A stretch of DNA of 64,000 nt from Bos javanicus (taxonomy: Eukaryota > Chordata > Mammalia > Artiodactyla > Bovidae): contig NC_083869.1 in assembly GCF_032452875.1 (NCBI RefSeq), positions 123,014,001 through 123,078,000 on the forward strand. Reading direction: 5' to 3'. The translations under genes were made by a program, and so were the position numbers. This document shows positions 10,351 through 21,600 of this stretch, one piece after another; position 1 is the stretch's first letter, and every line of letters begins with the position of its first letter. Below the pieces are notes generated by a model. The model did no database searches, was not told the origin of the DNA, and saw only the letters and a list, made by a program, of their open reading frames with translations.

Positions 10351-11252
10351 TCAAGGAAAGTCAAGGAGGCCGAATGAAAGCCTATTTCCTATAATCAAGA
10401 AATGGGAGGCACAGAAAGGCTTTTGTGCCTTGGAGGCCCCCAGGGTCCTGCTCTGTATCACCTGCCAGTTCCTTGAAGACTTGGACATGGACAAGCTGTA
10501 AGCTGTCCATCCCGAGCCTCTAGGTACTGCCTGGTTTAGAGCAGGAAGTCAAAAACTATTTGTTGAGTTCCTGAAAATAAGTCTGGGTTGAAGACTTCCG
10601 TGAAGTTGCTTGCATTTTAACAAAAGACAGAGCCTCAAGCCATAGGAATGAAGCTCCAATGGTAGCATTTCAGGCACCAGTAAACTCAGGACAGATGCTT
10701 CCTCTGTTGTCTGATGCCTGGAGGAGGAAGCGGCTGTCTCAGCAGGTGGAATTTTCCATTTGTGGCTTTCCAGTGCAGAAATAATCACATGGTCTCCTGA
10801 AAAACACAAGTGTGTCATGGAAACAAGTGTATTTCCCCTTTGAGTTTCTGGGGGGAGGAAACTTCTCTCTCGCCCTGTTAGGTTTCCTTGAGCTGGTTCT
10901 GGTTGACAGAATGTTCCTTCCTCATATCCTTTCCTCCCTACCTTGTGGCAATACCCTGCTGACCTTTCCTTCATCCCAGCTCTTGAACTCCACAGCCACT
11001 GAGCCCACGTAACAGCACAGCTCTGTCAGCAGGAAGGCCCTGAGTTGGTTGGGAGTTTGGAGAAGTCTTATTCTGCAGCTCAGACTTTTCCATGCCAACC
11101 CCTTGGCTGGGCTGCTTCTTTTAAGCTAACTTGATGTCTGTCCTGATCACGGGGCCCCATCCTGGCCCTCTGTCCAAGCCCCCCTCTCATGCCACAATTC
11201 GACACACTGACAACCTCTTTGACTTCCAGTTCATCCCACCCTCCACTCTGCC
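10351..11252. other. No recognised feature
   Basis: Single-copy-looking sequence with no repeat or gene recognised. The minus-strand open frame of 141 codons (10549-10974) shows no domain and no neighbouring exon pattern. Confidence 0.4.
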
Positions 11253-11386
11253 CTGCTGCTGCTAAGTCGTGTCAGTCGTGTCTGACTCTGTGTGGCCCCA
11301 TAGACGGAAGCCTACCAGGCTCCTCCGTCCATGGGATTTCCCAGGCAAGAGTACTGGAGTGGGGTGCCATTGCCACTGCCCTAGAG
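11253..11386 (-). mobile_element. BOV-A type SINE monomer
   Basis: The antisense start is marked by CTGCTGCTGCTAAGTCGTG, then CATAGACGGAAGCCTACCAGG and GAGTGGGGTGCCATTGCC. It corresponds to about one unit of the BOV-A2 dimer. Confidence 0.85.
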
Positions 11387-11616
11387 TGATCCAACTGGAT
11401 CCCTCCTGCTGGAAACCCTTCTCAAGCTCCAGAGTGTCTTCAGGTCACAGTCCAACCTCCTTGGCCCTGCACCAGCTGTGCATAAGCACAGACATTAGCC
11501 AGGTACCCACTGGGCAGGAACCCCCCCTGCTTTTGCACCTGCTCTTTTCTCTGCCTTCATGTTCTTCCCTCCCTGTTGGCCTGCTGGATTCTTATTCACT
11601 CTGTCAGGGGGAACAC

Positions 11617-12080
11617 TGACTGAAACCACCCACCCTGGCCAGGCACAAGAGTAACCACTTGCATGACTTATTTTATGATAGGAGGTGTTGGTAAGGGATA
11701 TGAAACTAACAAGCTACCACTAACTGGAAGAATTTGGGAAGGGTCAAAAGGAGATACTACATGTCCCACCATCTCCCAGAATCCTTCTCTCTGGTTTCTA
11801 TCTTGGCTGAGCAATCTGTGCATCTCCAGGAAGGACCCTGAGTAAGGATGATTGGCCAATGACAACCCAGAAACTAATCCCAACACCATCAAACCCGAGA
11901 CTATGAGCCACGTGGCACAGCAGTTCTCCAGGGTTCCCTTATCCCACTGCTCTCCACCGGGGTGCTCCTTCCCAATAAAGTCTCTTGCTTTGTCAGCTTG
12001 TATGTCTCTCGGGCAATTCATTTCTGAGTGTTAGATAAGAGTCCACTCTTGGGCCATGGAAGGGGTTCCCCTTCCTGCAA
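11617..12080 (+). mobile_element. LTR copy 1 of tandem pair
   Basis: An LTR beginning TGACTGAAACC, with AATAAA at 11974-11979 followed by GTCTCTTGCTTTGTCAG and a U5 ending GGGGTTCCCCTTCCTGCAA. It joins copy 2 with no internal retroviral sequence. It resembles ruminant ERV LTRs from memory; the class is not assigned. Confidence 0.75.
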
Positions 12081-12491
12081 TAATTTTACAATAGGAAGTC
12101 TTGGTAAGGAACACAGAACTAACATGCCACCCCCAATTGTGAGAATTCAGGAAAGGTCAAAAAGAGATGCCACGTATTCCACCACCTCCCAGGATCCTCC
12201 TTGCTATAATCCCTCTTGGCTAAGCAATGCATGCACTGCCAGGGAAGACCCAGAGTCAGAATGACTGGTCAGAAATGGCCCGGAAACTCATCACCATAAA
12301 GTCTGAGACTGCAAGCTACGCGACAGAGTAGTCCTCCTGAGTTCCCGCATCCTCCTTTACTCTGCCCGGGTGTCTCTTCCCAATAAAGTCTCTTGCCTTG
12401 TCAGCACATGTTGCTCCTTGGACAATTCATTTCTGAGTGTTAGACAAGAGCCCACTCTCAGGCCCTGGAAGGGGTCCCTCTTCCTGCAACA
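12081..12491 (+). mobile_element. LTR copy 2 of tandem pair
   Basis: A second copy of the same LTR, lacking the first 40-odd bases of U3 (it starts at the ATTTTACAATAGG position). AATAAA is at 12382-12387 and its U5 ends CTTCCTGCAACA. By eye it is nearer to the family norm than copy 1, with scattered differences throughout. Confidence 0.75.
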
Positions 12492-12544
12492 ATTCAAGAC
12501 TTAGCTCCAACATCCCCTTCTTTGTAAAACCCTCTATAAAACAC

Positions 12545-12682
12545 TGACTGAAACCTTCCGCCCTGGCCAAGCACCATGATAACCATCTGTGTGAGTTATT
12601 TTACGACAGGAGGTAAGGGACACGGAACTAACAAGCCACCACCGACTGGAAGAATTTGGGAAAGGTCAAAAGGAGACGCCAT
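12545..12682 (+). mobile_element. LTR copy 3, U3 fragment
   Basis: The first about 138 bases of the same LTR family, beginning TGACTGAAACC and ending at AAAAGGAGACGCCATG. It has no R/U5 and no polyadenylation signal. About 50 bases of L2 separate it from copy 2. Confidence 0.75.
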
Positions 12683-12861
12683 GAGCCTATTTCTGTCTCC
12701 ACTCATGGTCCTTACTTAGGTATTCCCTGGTCTGTCTCTCCCACTAAACCACGAGCATCTCTAGGTCAGAAGCCAAGCTTGATTTTCTGTGTCTGTCAGC
12801 AGATGAGGTGTCAGTGCATTTGTGGAGGGAATGAATGCACTTACTACTGTTAAGACAACAG

Positions 12862-13085
12862 CAACGGTTTCTGGAGCATATGCTATGGTATATTGCCTAG
12901 AACTGTACTAGGCAATTTCCCAACTTATCCACCATAGGGTCACACTCCATTCTGCATTTAGCATGATGATTAGGCCCATTTTACAGAGGAGATACATTGG
13001 CTCAGAGACATCAAAGATTCAGTTCAAGGTCATACTTTGAGGGAAAGAAGGGGTTTGAACTTGAACCCAGAGATCTTGCCTCCAG
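12862..13085 (-). repeat. MIR SINE
   Basis: Long antisense MIR: GGCCCATTTTACAGAGGAG at 12973, then GTTCAAGGTCATACTTTGAGG and GAACTTGAACCCAGAG, ending in the tRNA-like head region. Confidence 0.75.
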
Positions 13086-13094
13086 CCTCTTCAT

Positions 13095-13790
13095 TTACCA
13101 AGGGTTTATTATGCACCAGGCCCTGTCCTGTGGTCTGGGGACAGAGCTGGGACAAGAACAGGTCAAGTCCTTGCCTCACAATCAGAGCTCCCACTGTATG
13201 CGGTGGGGAGGAGACAAACACTAACAAAATGCATGTGTAAATAATGCCAGGGCTGATCATTGCTATGCAGAAAAATAGTGCAAGGCTGAGGGCAGAGTGA
13301 TAGGGTGGGGAGGGTGATGTTTTTTGGGACATCTGAGCAGAGTCCTGAATGAAGTGGCGGGACAAGCCCTGGTTACAGCAGAGGGAAGCAGTTTCCTGGC
13401 AGGGTGTGTGTTAGTTTCTTAGTTGTGTCTGCCTCTTTGCGACCCCATGGTCTGTAGCCCACCAGTCTCCAGAAGCAGCAGCCCATCTGTCCATGGGGGT
13501 TCTCTAGGCAAGAATACTAGAGTGGGTTGCCAACTCCTTCTCCAGGGGATCTTCCCAACCCAGGGATCGCACCTGGGTCTCCCGCATTGCAGGCAGATTC
13601 TTTACCATCTGAGCCACCAGGGAAGCCCAGGGGACAACAGCAAATGCGAAGTCCCAGAGGCCAGAATGGGCTCTGTTTGAGAAACAGTGGGAGGTCAGTA
13701 TGGCTGGAGTTCTGCGAGTGGAAGAGTCAGAGGGGAGCAAGGTCAGAGCAGTGGCCTTGGGGCAGATGGGGAGGAGGCTTGGGTCACACA
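13095..13790 (-). repeat. L2 LINE, antisense, split by SINE
   Basis: TTATTATGCACCAGGCCCTG, CTGAGCAGAGTCCTGAATGA and, after the SINE, CAACAGCAAATGCGAAGTCC and ATGGCTGGAGTTCTGCGAGTG follow the antisense L2 3' region in order. Pieces are 13095-13400 and 13632-13790. Confidence 0.65.
13403..13630 (-). mobile_element. Bov-tA SINE
   Basis: Antisense full-length copy: TTGTGTCTGCCTCTTTGCGACC to the tRNA-like end TCTGAGCCACCAGGGAAGCCC. A short internal duplication near 13469-13490 lengthens it. It interrupts an L2. Confidence 0.92.
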
Positions 13791-14004
13791 CATCTGAGTC
13801 AGCCCAGAAGCCTTGGAAGGCTGGGAGCAGAGGGGATGGCAGCCTCTCTATCGGTTCAAAGGTTCCTTCTGGCCTCTGGGAGGAGCTTGGTCTTGACCCC
13901 TCACTCTGATACTCTTTCTTTTTGCCAGTTTATTAAACTGCTTCTTCTCAGTCCTGGGCTCACATATGGGGTGGCCTTGGTTGCTCTGAGCCTCTGCCAG
14001 GTTG

Positions 14005-14820
14005 GGAAAGTCCCAGGACCACAGTCACCATTTACCGAGCATGTAAGGTAAAGGACCTTACCAGGAAGGTCCCCTCACCCACATATTCTCCTATAGTTCT
14101 CACAACAGCCCCATGAGTAAGGTCATATTGAAGGAGGGAACAGACAGAACAGGCCCTATCTTGAAAGCAGGACTCCATCTTAGACCAGACTGTGGACACT
14201 GGGCTACATACATGGTCACTCTCCCAATGGACTCTGAACTCTGCGCCTGGTGTCTATGGAAACGACATACCAATGGAAAACCAGACCCCCCTGGATGGAA
14301 GAGCCTCAGGACTCGTACCTAGACTCTCCATGGCCTAAAAGAATACACTAATTATCTCTGTAACAGAACAGTCGTAAATTCTGCTATGCTTATCCGGGTG
14401 TGATCACAGGCCTATTGACAAATGTCCACTGTTTAACTACGTAGGCTTATGGCACGTGAATCATGGGTTAACTTTGAACATATATCTCTTTTGCTTTGTC
14501 CAGACTAGTTTCAGGGAATTTGGGGAGGTGGGTTTGAGCACGTACACTTAGGGTATATAAGGTTTTCGCAAAAACTGGCCGGGGTCCTTGACTAAGAGGA
14601 GACTCTGCCTTGGGCCTGCCGGTGTCTGCATTGTCCTTCTGAGTGAGTTTGTTTCCTGGAATGCGTGGCTACAACAATTGTAAAGGTCAGGAGACTGAGG
14701 CCCAGAGAGCCGGGGCTGCCTGACGCCAACCCAGTAAAGAAGGGAGTCTCCCTGAAATGGGAGCTCAGGGAGGGTCAGGAGCTCACCCAAGGGCACATAG
14801 CGTTTTTTCAGGTCCCACTC
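14005..14820 (-). repeat. MIR SINE split by an LTR
   Basis: Left part 14005-14130 (CACAACAGCCCCATGAGTAAGG) and right part 14681-14820 (GTCAGGAGACTGAGGCCCAG) join as one antisense MIR when the LTR at 14131-14676 is removed. Confidence 0.7.
14131..14676 (+). mobile_element. Solo LTR inside a MIR
   Basis: A 546-base LTR with a TATA box TATATAA at 14554-14560 and a terminal CTACAACA, flanked by a 4-base direct repeat ATTG at 14127-14130 and 14677-14680. The canonical AATAAA region after the TATA appears deleted. The first bases also seem lost, since it does not start with TG. It closely resembles a ruminant LTR from memory. Confidence 0.75.
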
Positions 14821-15039
14821 CTACCTCAGACAGTAGCACTGAGCTTCTCCCACTCTGATCCTCAGGTCAGGATTGGCTGTAAGGCAAGGTGAGGCTGAGC
14901 TTGCAAGGGGGACTTTAAAAATGATAAATCAGATCATTTCACCCCCTGACTGTGGCCGATGGGGGAAACTGTAGCTTTTAAAGCTGAGTCAGTCTCATGA
15001 CTTCATGGCCAATCACTATCCAGCACCGGGGCAGCTGCT

Positions 15040-15265
15040 GGCATAGTGTAACCCCCAGGCCCCGGGAAGACACAGGGTACTTGACTTCACGTACGGTGCT
15101 TAACTTTCTAACATCTCCAGTCCTTATGACAGCCCCTGCAGGGTACATGGTGGTCCCCCACTTTCCACAGGAGCAAGCTGAGGCTCCCAGAGGTGAGGAG
15201 ACACCCAGACTCACACAGCCTGGAAACAGAGGATCCACCCCCAGAGCTGCTGGCCCCAAAGCCCC
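15040..15265 (-). repeat. MIR SINE
   Basis: Antisense MIR: CTTATGACAGCCCCTGCAGG, CACTTTCCACAGGAGCAAGCTGAGGCT and CAGACTCACACAGCCTGG. Diverged but in order. Confidence 0.65.
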
Positions 15266-16069
15266 CAGTCAGCATCCTGAGGCCTCATGTTGGGAAAACA
15301 GCAAGATTGATGCCTGTGTTTGCAGTCGGGCCTCGTTGTTCCCAGCTCTCCCGCCCGAATGGCTGGGCCAGCAAATGCTTTATTACTTAAATCAAATCTG
15401 ATACGTATTACCCCTTTGGCTGGACATTGAGAAACTGTCTCAGCTATGAAGGTGAAAGGTAAAAAGGAGTTGCTGTAGAAGAGGGATAAAGATCAGTGTG
15501 ACAGAAGCTGGTGTGGACTGGGGTGTGTGAGAGACCTGAGGTCAAGGAGGCCGGCCTAGGGTCTGCGGTAGTGGACTCCCAGCTCAGAGATTCTATCGCC
15601 GACCCCTAGGTGACCCGGGCGGGCCCGTTAACCTCTCCAGGCATGGCTCCCTTCTGGGTAAGGTGGCTTTGGCTGTGTACAGCCGTGGGCAGGTCTGTTT
15701 TTAGAATTTCTGACACTGACTCTGCTGGACTCTTTTACCTTCTCGGTCCTCCCAGCCTTTGCTCCATTGGTGGGTCTGCAGGGACTCTATTCCCCTCCTG
15801 TGACTTGTGTACCCTTACTCATCCTCCCAACCCCACCTGAGACACTGCTTCCACCAGGGAGGCCCCCGGCACCCCAATGCTGGACTGTCCATCCCACTCT
15901 GCCCGCTGCCTGTGCCCAAAGCTGTGCCTCAGGCTCAGGTATTCACATGGGCCCCCAGTCCATGACCTGGAGCATGAGCCAGGGAAGAAGTGCCACCTGG
16001 GCTCAGGAAGTGGTCTCTGGGCCACTTGGTCTGGGAATTGGTAAGTGTGTGTGTGTCGGGGGGCGGCGG
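15266..16069. other. No recognised gene
   Basis: Possible weak L2 scraps lie near 15780-15930. A TG run of about 12 bases is near 16046. Nothing coding is recognised. Confidence 0.4.
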
Positions 16070-16130
16070 GTGGTCCTAGCAGTCCATAGGCTGGCAAAGA
16101 GTGGGACACGACTTAGCGGCTGAACAATGG
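16070..16130 (+). mobile_element. BovB/BOV-A tail fragment
   Basis: Only the last about 60 bases of a BovB-type 3' end are present (GCAAAGAGTGGGACACGACTTAGC), ending GAACAATGG. Confidence 0.6.
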
Positions 16131-16179
16131 CAACAGCTACCTGAACCATGGTCTAGAATAATAAATCTCAAACCTTGGA

Positions 16180-16387
16180 GAAGTGTTAATTGCTCAGTCA
16201 TGTTTGACTCTTTGCAACCCCAAGGACTGGGGCTTGGCAGGTTCTTCTGTCCATGGGATTCTCCAGGCAAGAATACTTGAGTGGGTTGCCATTCCCTTCT
16301 CCAGGGGATCTTCGCAATCCAGGGATTGAACCTGGGTATCCAGCATTGCAGGCAGACTCTTTACTGTCTGAGCCACCAGGGAAGCTT
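16180..16387 (-). mobile_element. Bov-tA SINE
   Basis: Antisense full-length SINE ending in TGAGCCACCAGGGAAGC, with a perfect 10-base target duplication AAACCTTGGA at 16170-16179 and 16388-16397. Confidence 0.94.
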
Positions 16388-16397
16388 AAACCTTGGA

Positions 16398-17639
16398 TAG
16401 GCACAGCTTTTTAGCCATGCACATTTCTCATCCTGGGGGAGGGGATACAGAAGAAGGGGGGCCAGGGTGGAGGCTGTAAAGTGCAGGGCCCAGATCCACG
16501 ATGGTATGAAGGCCAGCCCTGCTGCATCTGATAGGCCATCAACCCAGTTCCTTAGTGGGAAAGACCCAAGGGGCTGGACCAAGACATTAGGGAGGTGAGA
16601 CTCTGAGACCCCAGGCCAAGGCCACAGACAAAGTTTCAGACAGGGCCAGACTTAGAGACTGGAGTCTCAGAAACAGGGTGACCACCTCATCCTTGTTGCC
16701 CCTGACTTCCCTGGAGTGCCCTCTGTCCTGGGCAATTTGAGACAGTTGGTCACTGGATTACGGACAGTGTTGGCCAGACAAGAGTTCTAGGCTCAAGCGG
16801 TTGGGAATCAGGGGGGATGTCAGGAATGTCCACCAGCCTCCCACCTATCTGCACAGGTGAGAGGGTCCAGGTGAACCTGTTTACCTGACGACAGGCCAAG
16901 GCAGGGCTGACAGTCCCAGCAGGACTCACTCCACTTCCTGGAGTATCACCACCTGAAACAGAAGCTGGAGCACCGGTGAGAAGCCGGCCCTTACAGCCAG
17001 ATCTACAATTCATTCAAAGCAGAACAATTCAGCCCACCCTACAGTGACCCCACAACTTACACATTCATACTCGCACTGCAGATAAATGCATCTTAAAGAG
17101 CTATGTCTTCTCAGGAGTTTATGCCTTCCAGATTCATCTCCCTTAATGCAGCTTTCACAAGAATGAACGAGAGACCCTCTTCTTTAAAAGAAAAGGAAGA
17201 GGAGGGGTTATTAGCGAGTTGAGAGGAAATTCTGATTTTAACATAATGTAGCTTAAAAGGAAGTGCTGCCTTTTGCCAAATAGCTCTTCACGAGCTTCTT
17301 ACCACTGTTTATTCAAAAAAGCAGAGGAAGGCACGCTGAGACAGGGGCGTGCTGTCATTAACCAAGCGGTAATAGATGCGTAGTTTTCGCAAGCACAGAG
17401 AATCCATTTCTACAGGCTGAGTAGAGGCCAGACCCCCCCTGTCAGAGCTGGACCAAGAGACAAGAGATGGTAAAGCAAGGAGGCAGGGGAGGGACAGCCA
17501 TGGATCCCACGGGGGATTCTGGAAGGGATGCCGGGAGTGAATGATAACTGTGGGAACAACAGCCCTCCTGCGGTCCAGGGTTTCATGGTCTAAGAGGCCC
17601 CGCAGAGCCCCTGCTCTGGGGGACAGCAGCTGCCTCTGA
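16398..17639. other. Single-copy sequence
   Basis: No gene or repeat is recognised. Base composition turns AT-rich around 17090-17420 (for example GATTTTAACATAATGTAGC), unlike the GC-rich flanks. Confidence 0.4.
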
Positions 17640-17835
17640 TGGCAGCGCCTTCCATGCAGGCTGTGAGCCGGTATGTAACAATGATCACCTCACCGAGTCC
17701 TCACCTCGATCTGCAGGGAGGTGTTATTATTCTCCATCTTGCAGATGAGGAAACTGAGGCTCAGGGAGGGAGAGGGGCTTGCCCAGGGTCTCACAGCCAG
17801 GAGCCAGGGGAGCAGGACACAAGTCCCAGAAGCGT
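17640..17835 (-). repeat. MIR SINE
   Basis: Well-kept antisense core: TTGCAGATGAGGAAACTGAGG at 17740 and CTTGCCCAGGGTCTCACAGCC. Confidence 0.8.
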
Positions 17836-17904
17836 GATGGTGGAGCATCACCCCGGGGCATCCTGGCCAGCAGTGGGCGGGAGGGAGCCCCTCTGTCAGA
17901 CACC

Positions 17905-18050
17905 ATCCACCTGCCAGGCTCTGGGCTGGGCCTGTTGCATATTTTGGGGTTTATTGCTCTGCCCTGCAGTCCTAGGGGGGTGTTATTATCCCCATTTCCC
18001 TGCCCTGATCATTGAGGTCACTTGCGGAGGGTCACAGAGAACGGTGTGTG
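17905..18050 (-). repeat. MIR SINE
   Basis: A second antisense MIR directly after the first: CACCTGCCAGGCTCTGGGC, GTGTTATTATCCCCATTTCC and GGTCACTTGCGGAGGGTCAC. Confidence 0.65.
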
Positions 18051-18327
18051 GAGCAGGGCACAGTCCCTGCCTACAGAGCTCATTCCAGCAGGAAAGTGGT
18101 CCCCTAGGTGCAGCGCGCACCCGGCACCCTGCACCTCCTCCCTCCTGTGACCCCTTCCCAGCCCTGGGGACCGCCTCTGATGCTGTTACCCAGCCCCTCC
18201 CCAGCTTACTCTATCTCATGGCCTCCTACTGACCCCGCCAGGCCCCTGCAGTGTCGCTGTCTGGTCTGAGATGGACGCACTTGGCTGATGGGAGAGAGAG
18301 AGAGGCCGGCACATCCCTTCCAGCCAG

Positions 18328-18907
18328 TTCAGTTCAGTTCAGTCGCTCAGTCATGTCCGACTCTTTGCGACCCCATGAACCACAACACACCAGGCCTCCC
18401 TGTCCATCACCAACTCCCGGAGTCCACCCAAATCCATGTCCATCGAGTCAGTGATGCCATCCAACCATCTCATCCTGTCATCCCCTTCTCCTCCTGCCCT
18501 CAATCTTTCCCAGCATCAGGGTCTTTCAAATGAGTCAGCTCTTCGCATCAGGTAGCCAAAGTATTGGAGTTTCAGCTTCAACATCAGTTCTTCCAATGAA
18601 CACCCAGGGCTGATCTCCATTAGAATGGACTGGTTGGATCTCCTTGCAGTCCAAGGGACTCTCAAGAGTCTTCTCCAACACCACAGTTCAAAAGCATCAA
18701 TTCTTTGGCACTCAGCTTTCTTTATAGTCCAACTTTCATATCCATACATGACCACTGGAAAAACCACAGCCTTGACTAGACGGACCTTTGTTGGCAAAGT
18801 AATGTCTCTGCTTTTTAATGTGCTATCTAGGTTGGTCATAACTTTCCTTCCAAGGAGTAAGCATCTAGCTATTTCAAATCCTGAAAGATGATGCTGTGAA
18901 AGTCTAT
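18328..18907 (-). mobile_element. BovB LINE 3' end with short 5' inversion
   Basis: A minus-strand BovB from its tail (four TTCAG-type units at 18328) to about 18866. It is then followed by about 40 bases of BovB RT coding sequence in the opposite orientation (GCTATTTCAAATCCTGAAAG at 18869). Imperfect 10-base repeats TTCCAGCCAG (18318-18327) and TTCCAGGCAG (18908-18917) bracket the whole, consistent with one twin-primed insertion. Confidence 0.88.
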
Positions 18908-18917
18908 TTCCAGGCAG

Positions 18918-19984
18918 CCTGAGCCTTTAATGGGGGGTTTCCCAGAGAGGGCAAACCCAGCCTCTTCAGAGGGAGACCTCGGCTTGCGCATTGTCAGAGG
19001 CGTGATGGTCTGTGGGGACAGAGGTGGTGGAGAAAGGCCCCTCATCTGGGCTGGGGGCCCCTGATGTGCTGAGTGAGAGGGCAGGCCATGTCCCTCTCTA
19101 AACCTGGGTGTCTCTGATTGTAAGGTACACCACAGTCCCAATTCCCTATGGGCCCCTGACCTTTGACAAGAGGTTGACATTTCTGCAATCCAGGATGGCT
19201 GTGACCCCAGGGAGGTCAGGGGGCCTATGGCAATGCCTGAGAGGACTGGGATCTGGCTCCTCTGCCTTTGAGCCTTTCTTGCCCCTCCCTCTCCTCTAGG
19301 CAGCACCAGATCCCATCACAATTTAGCCTTTCTCCTGAGTCTTCTTCTAGACTCATCAACCATGACCCCGCCACCTCTTCTCCCCAAAGCTCCAGATTGG
19401 CTCACAGCCTCAGTTCTTCCCTTGAACATGAGCTGGTCTTGGCTCCCTGGCTGGAACACCCCTCCTAATGCTGGCTGTGACTCTGCTCTCCCTTTCCACT
19501 CTGTCCTGAACCCCCAAAGCAACTGTCACCCCAGCCCAGGCACAGGCACCCCAGGAGGACCCAGCCGTTCTCACTGCAGACTGCACGACACTGGAAATGA
19601 ACACCAGGGTCCACCCTGGAAGGCGTGGCAGCTGTGGGGGATTTGCTGTCCCCCATCAGGGGCAGGGCACCTGCATGAGGATCCTTCGTTCCCTGTAAAG
19701 AGAAGCCCTGGTCCTTGGCAGATGAGTTCAGGCTTTGGTTGCATTTAAATTGCATTAAACTGACAGCTCTTCTGTTGTCAGTTTCTTTCTTTCTTTGCGG
19801 GCCACCTGGATCTCTCTCTCAAATGCCTCCTTTTGTGTTCCTGAGAATTGTTTTCAGTTCCAGCAAAGAAGGTCTCTGGCTTTGCATAAAGTCCAAGTTC
19901 TCAGGCCCTAGAGGGACAGCTTTCCACCTGCTTTCCCTCCCTCCCGGCTGGACACTGGGTCCTCACTGAAGGAGTCTTTTGGGC
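18918..19984. other. No recognised feature
   Basis: GC-moderate single-copy sequence. Short TTTC repeats are near 19782-19797. Open frames of 145 and 128 codons in different frames carry no recognisable domain. Confidence 0.4.
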
Positions 19985-20410
19985 CTAGAAAAGAAAACAA
20001 CAGTTTCAAAGGCCCTTGCTGCATCATCTGACCTCGGAGAAAACAAAACAGAACTTTAGGTCCCGCCCTGATGCTCCAGGCAGGTTGCATCTATCTGGGA
20101 TTTATCACCCCCTGTCCAAAAACCTTCCACCCCCTACACCTGCCCAGAAGACTTATCACCCTCTGCCCAACTACAAATGCCATCTCAACTAAAGTATACC
20201 CAAAACATCCCGCCTGATTAACATTTCCCTTAATCGCTTACACAAACCTCCTTGTAAATATGGAGCCTCCCTGATCCCTCTCCAAGCCCAGCCTGGTCGT
20301 TAGGCCAACTGTTGCCCCTCCTTGCCTGAATAAAGGTAACCTACTTCTGTTGAGGTCGTCTTTCCTTTTTCTGCCTTGGCCTGAACTATACCTTTCACTC
20401 ACTATCTGAG
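19985..20410 (+). mobile_element. Probable solo LTR
   Basis: An LTR-like block with a C-rich U3 (TTTATCACCCCCTGTCC, GACTTATCACCCTCTGCCC), AATAAA at 20329-20334 and a U5-like CTACTTCTGTTGAGGTCG tail. No internal sequence. Edges and class are uncertain. Confidence 0.5.
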
Positions 20411-20569
20411 CCACAGAGGAAGGTGACATGGCACCTTGGAGGTGACACAAAGGTCTCACCCTGTGGCCAGAAAGGCCATTGCCCATGAGATCCATGAACC
20501 AGTGCAGTGGGCCCCCTGCCCCAGGTTCACAGATGAACATGTGCCCCACGTTCGCCGGGAAGGAGCCTT

Positions 20570-20770
20570 GTGATCCTCACTGTAGTGACGCTGATGGTAA
20601 CTCGTAATCACAGAGCCCTTCCTGTGGGCACTCACTCCTCCCCTGAACTCTATAAAGTGGGCGCTGTGACTGTTTCAATTCCTCAGATGAAGACAGTGAG
20701 GCTTGGAGAAGTAGGAAACGCACCTCAGCTCACACAGCCAGTAAGCAACATGGAGCATCAAACATCTGTG
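20570..20770 (-). repeat. MIR SINE
   Basis: Antisense MIR: CTATAAAGTGGGCGCTGTG, CCTCAGATGAAGACAGTGAGG and CAGCTCACACAGCCAGTAAGC. Confidence 0.65.
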
Positions 20771-21109
20771 CATATTGGTGCATCAGCCCCCACGTATATC
20801 AGGGGTCCTAGCAAGAGCAAGCCTTGCCCTGCCTCCAAAGACACGCTCCTGGTCTCACTGATGACACAAATCCTCGTGAGTGCTAAGGAAAAGCCTTCCT
20901 GTGCACGGGCTGCATGTGCTCCCATGTGTCTAGCGGCACTCTCCCCATGGACACGGCTAGTCCTGGCCCCCAGGTACTCTGCATCCAGCCTGGCAGTGAT
21001 CTTGAGTGGCCTCAGCCTACAGCATCTTGAAGTGGGGCTTCAGTTCCCAGCCAGAGGCTGAGGTCAGGTCGCGGTGGTAAGAGCACCAAATCCTAGCCAC
21101 TAGATCAGT

Positions 21110-21600
21110 GGTCCGTGACAAGGCCCTGGCTCTTTGGCTTGGCAGAAAAGAATTCTCACAAAGATGGAAAGTAGTGAAGCATGTATTAGGAGGAAAAAGA
21201 ATATAGTGAGTGTGGGTAAACACACGGGCGGACGCAGAGTTGCCGAGTGCATGTCTCAAGGTAGTGTGAATCACTTTTATGGGGCACTTCTTCTGGATTT
21301 CCTGTGGCCAATCGTTTTGATTTGCCTGGTTCAGAGGCCATACTTGGTATATCTCAGGGTCCTTCCATGTGTACACACACAGCTCTTAGGCAAGATGGAT
21401 TCGACCTCAGAGGCCATAGGTAGTTAGCATCCCTTAGCATCACGCCCCTTTTGAACTCCAAAGAGCCCTTCTGCGCATGTGTAGCTGGGGGGGCGGGGGT
21501 GGTCTCCTAACTTCGAGAATGAGAAATATGTGCGCTCTTAACTTCTCTCTTGGCAGGGCTCAGCCTCCTCCCTCCACTGTCCTACTATTTTCGTCTTGGA
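21110..21600 (-). mobile_element. Probable solo LTR, antisense
   Basis: The block from GTGACAAGGCCCTGGCTC through CACTTTTATGGGGCACTTC and GAGCCCTTCTGCGCATGTG to CCTCCACTGTCCTACTATT resembles a ruminant LTR in antisense, from memory. A G-run of 8 lies near 21487. No internal retroviral coding is seen. Confidence 0.5.

Larger units (their letters stand above)
11430..12840 (+). repeat. L2 LINE 3' end, split by LTRs
   Basis: Three pieces read as one sense L2 3' end: 11430-11610, 12492-12544 (ACTTAGCTCCAACATCCCC) and 12683-12840 (CTGTCTCTCCCACTAAACC, then the CATCTCTAGGTC piece). The gaps are exactly filled by LTR sequence, which suggests the LTRs entered an existing L2. Confidence 0.6.
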
